DNA of 64,000 nt. Source: Sphingomonas sp. PAMC 26621 (GTDB lineage: Bacteria > Pseudomonadota > Alphaproteobacteria > Sphingomonadales > Sphingomonadaceae). The stretch covers positions 62,001 to 126,000 of the forward strand of contig NZ_AIDW01000036.1 of assembly GCF_000251145.1 (NCBI RefSeq), written 5' to 3'. Below are positions 62,542 to 64,000 of this stretch, piece by piece. Each line of letters begins with the position of its first letter. The first letter of the stretch is position 1. The position numbers and the translations under genes are program-made. A model generated the notes under the pieces. That model was not told where the DNA came from. It did no database searches and saw nothing but the letters and a program-made list of their open reading frames with translations.

Positions 62542-63468
62542 TTACTGCCAGGCGACCCCGCCGTCGGGGGTGCGACCGGTCAGCCGCAAGGTCTGCCGGA
62601 ACACCCAGCCGGACACCGCCGAGGCCAGGCCGCGCCGGACGATCGGCGTGGTCAGCGTCGAATAATGCGCCGCGGCAAACACCGTCGCGCGCTTGTATCC
62701 GCTATATTCCAGCGAGAATTGCGTCTCGTTCTTCGCCAGGACGTGGGGATAGGCGTCGCGGATCGGATGGATCGCGCGGGTATAAGCGATCGGCCCGGTC
62801 AGCCGCAGCACGCCGATCCGCCCGACATTGGTCATCCACGGGCTGTAAGTCTCGATATTGGCGAGCACCGCAGCGATCACCGCGCGCAGATACGGATGGC
62901 CCGCCACGCCGATGACATGCCATTGCTGATATTCGCCACCGGGGATGTCGGCAATATCGTCCAGCAACCCCATGTTGAAATGGAGCTCGCCCGGTCCGTT
63001 GCGCCATTGCGCGAGGATGAAGGATTCGTCGCCCCGGATCGCGGCGTTGATCGGTCCGGTAAAACGGCTCTTGATGTCGAGATATGCGCCGCCGAGCGCA
63101 TAAATCAGGAGATAGCGGAACAGATCCGCGCGCGCCGCGCCATATTCGGGGCGCAGCAGGCGATAGACCGACAGAACTTGTGCGCCATAGGTCGACCCGA
63201 TGAAGGTCTCGATCGCGTCGTCCGAATAGAGCCGGAAATCCCAGTCCGGGTTTTGCGCGATCGCGTCTTCCCGCCCGACCCGTATCGCCTCGGGCAAGGC
63301 ATCCGTGGCATAGGTCTGGTGCACGATTCGCGGGATCGCGGTTCCCATCGGGACCGCCAGCAGCGCCTGCGCCCAATGCTCCTCCCGCCGACGCCGCCGC
63401 GTCGCATGGAGCGCACCAAGAAACGGAATGTCAGACAGCAGCATGCGCTCATATTGCATATGCACCAT
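62542..63468 (-). CDS. GT32-like glycosyltransferase with altered DXD
   Basis: A 308-residue protein. IPRIVHQTYATDALP, LRPEYGAARADLFRYLLIYALGGAYLD and the overall order match GT32/capsular polysaccharide glycosyltransferases. At the DXD site it reads YLDIKSRF, with lysine in place of the second aspartate. This variant occurs in some capsule-type relatives but could weaken metal binding. The sugar and acceptor are unknown. It stands 9 bp after the convergent regulator gene and upstream of it lies tRNA-Val. Confidence 0.72.
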   Translation of the reverse strand: MVHMQYERMLLSDIPFLGALHATRRRRREEHWAQALLAVPMGTAIPRIVHQTYATDALPEAIRVGREDAIAQNPDWDFRLYSDDAIETFIGSTYGAQVLSVYRLLRPEYGAARADLFRYLLIYALGGAYLDIKSRFTGPINAAIRGDESFILAQWRNGPGELHFNMGLLDDIADIPGGEYQQWHVIGVAGHPYLRAVIAAVLANIETYSPWMTNVGRIGVLRLTGPIAYTRAIHPIRDAYPHVLAKNETQFSLEYSGYKRATVFAAAHYSTLTTPIVRRGLASAVSGWVFRQTLRLTGRTPDGGVAWQ

Positions 63469-63521
63469 GAGCGGGCAACGCGCACCGCCAAGGGCAGAAG
63501 ATCGAGCATGTGTTCAGGGGG

Positions 63522-63597
63522 TGGTGGGCGATGACGGGCTCGAACCGCCGACATTCTCGGTGTAAACGAGACGCTCTACCAACTGAGCTAATCGCCC
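63522..63597 (-). tRNA. tRNA-Val (anticodon TAC)
   Basis: On the minus strand GGGCGAT pairs with ATCGCCC, the D arm is GCTC...GAGC, the anticodon stem TCTCG/CGAGA holds loop TTTACAC (TAC), the T arm is intact and CCA is encoded. The fold is complete. Confidence 0.95.
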
Positions 63598-63614
63598 CCG
63601 CTACGGGAAGCCGC

Positions 63615-63642
63615 GTAATAGCGTGGTTTTTGACACGGGCAA
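63615..63642 (-). promoter_or_regulatory. Candidate promoter of tRNA-Val
   Basis: On the minus strand TTGCCC, a 16-bp spacer and TATTAC stand about 17 bp before the tRNA. Spacing is reasonable; both boxes deviate from consensus. Confidence 0.35.
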
Positions 63643-63820
63643 GCATGCGATCGCAGAAATTTCGCGGACCAAAAGGGAAACGAACGGACGCTCAGGGAGC
63701 TAAGAGTCCCGGACTATCCCCGAACTGATTTGAACGGCTCCCCCGCTTGCCGTCATCGCGGTAGCGGACGCGTTCTTGATTTCGTAGGCGCTCGTGGAAT
63801 GATGAAACGAGGAGGCCGGA

Positions 63821-64000
63821 ATGAAGCCTATCGTCGCCGCTACACCCGACCAGGTGCGCGAGACGCTACGATCATTGGCCGTGGAGCACCGCGTGACGCT
63901 CGCCGCATTGTCGCGCATGTTGCGCCGACCGTCCGGCTATCTGTCGCAGTTCGCGCGCGGTGCTGGTCCGACACGACTGCCGGTCGACGAGCAGCAGCTG
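63821..64000 (+). CDS. Repressor-like HTH protein, cut by the window end
   Basis: The first 60 codons of a gene that runs off the right edge without a stop. A strong AGGAGG at 63810-63815 precedes the ATG. The translation VRETLRSLAVEHRVTLAALSRMLRRPSGYLSQFARG and then LPVDEQQL resembles the N-terminal helix-turn-helix of short XRE/S24-type regulators of sphingomonads (LAALSRMxxRxxxYLxQF). Whether an S24 peptidase domain follows cannot be seen. Confidence 0.6.
   Translation, partial: MKPIVAATPDQVRETLRSLAVEHRVTLAALSRMLRRPSGYLSQFARGAGPTRLPVDEQQL

Noticed and set aside
63510..63728. 72-residue plus-strand frame over the tRNA-Val gene
   Set aside because: It is antisense to the tRNA, has no family character and its first half is tRNA sequence.

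Overview
The window reads as a chromosomal segment of a high-GC alphaproteobacterium, most likely Sphingomonas or a close relative. The basis is gene content: a BamF-type lipoprotein, TIGR02001 outer-membrane protein, GluQRS, twin-transmembrane HIG1 protein, DUF815 ATPase, PEPxxWA-CTERM protein with PrsK/PrsR, and the dense GC-rich intergenic palindromes often seen in sphingomonads. No phylogenetic test was possible. Most of the DNA is ordinary, tightly packed housekeeping sequence. Every large reading frame opposite or out of phase with a recognised gene looks like a GC-driven shadow.

Layout. 1-4.3 kb: sulfurtransferase, cystathionine beta-lyase, TIGR02001 outer-membrane protein and a GT32 glycosyltransferase. 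4.4-11.5 kb (minus strand): BamF-like lipoprotein, lspA-ileS, a DUF559 nuclease-like gene, and GNAT-sppA. 11.6-13.8 kb: groES-groEL behind a CIRCE operator. 13.8-19.9 kb: exopolysaccharide and PEP-CTERM control block (mannose-1-phosphate guanylyltransferase, TIGR03013-type sugar transferase, PrsK, PrsR). 19.9-26 kb: DUF815 ATPase, ABC-F protein, PepSY/response regulator/histidine kinase operon, and a PEPxxWA-CTERM protein with a good sigma-54 promoter. 26-34.5 kb: LLM oxidoreductase, S8 autotransporter protease, HAD nucleotidase-dapD, glpX, CocE/NonD hydrolase. 34.6-38.6 kb: hydroxyacyl-CoA dehydrogenase and an ergothioneine operon (egtB-egtD-methyltransferase). 38.6-51.8 kb: cobalamin adenosyltransferase, HIG1 protein, GluQRS, HNH nuclease, EF-hand lipoprotein, ppc, PEBP protein, frameshifted thioesterase-dedA, oligopeptidase B, HWE-type kinase, aminopeptidase P, small 45-aa protein. 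51.9-53.5 kb: tRNA-Thr with the 1.56-kb relic of an integrative element. 53.9-58.2 kb: FdhF/YdeP oxidoreductase, formate/nitrite channel and old-yellow-enzyme operon. 58.3-62.5 kb: putA and a divergent Lrp-type regulator. The window ends with a second GT32 enzyme, tRNA-Val and the start of a repressor-like gene.

The parts that depart from routine are these. (1) A roughly 100-bp miniature inverted-repeat element is present in several copies. One copy lies in frame inside ileS and would be translated as 44 extra residues. Another pair of arms frames the DUF559 gene, and one of those arms carries a nested three-way-junction palindrome. (2) The tRNA-Thr relic keeps perfect 53-bp att repeats, arm-type repeats, a DnaA box with three iterons, a sigma-like gene and a broken integrase. 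(3) A -24/-12 promoter lies upstream of the PEP-CTERM gene, 6 kb from the sigma-54 activator PrsR. (4) A single-base deletion breaks an otherwise normal thioesterase gene.
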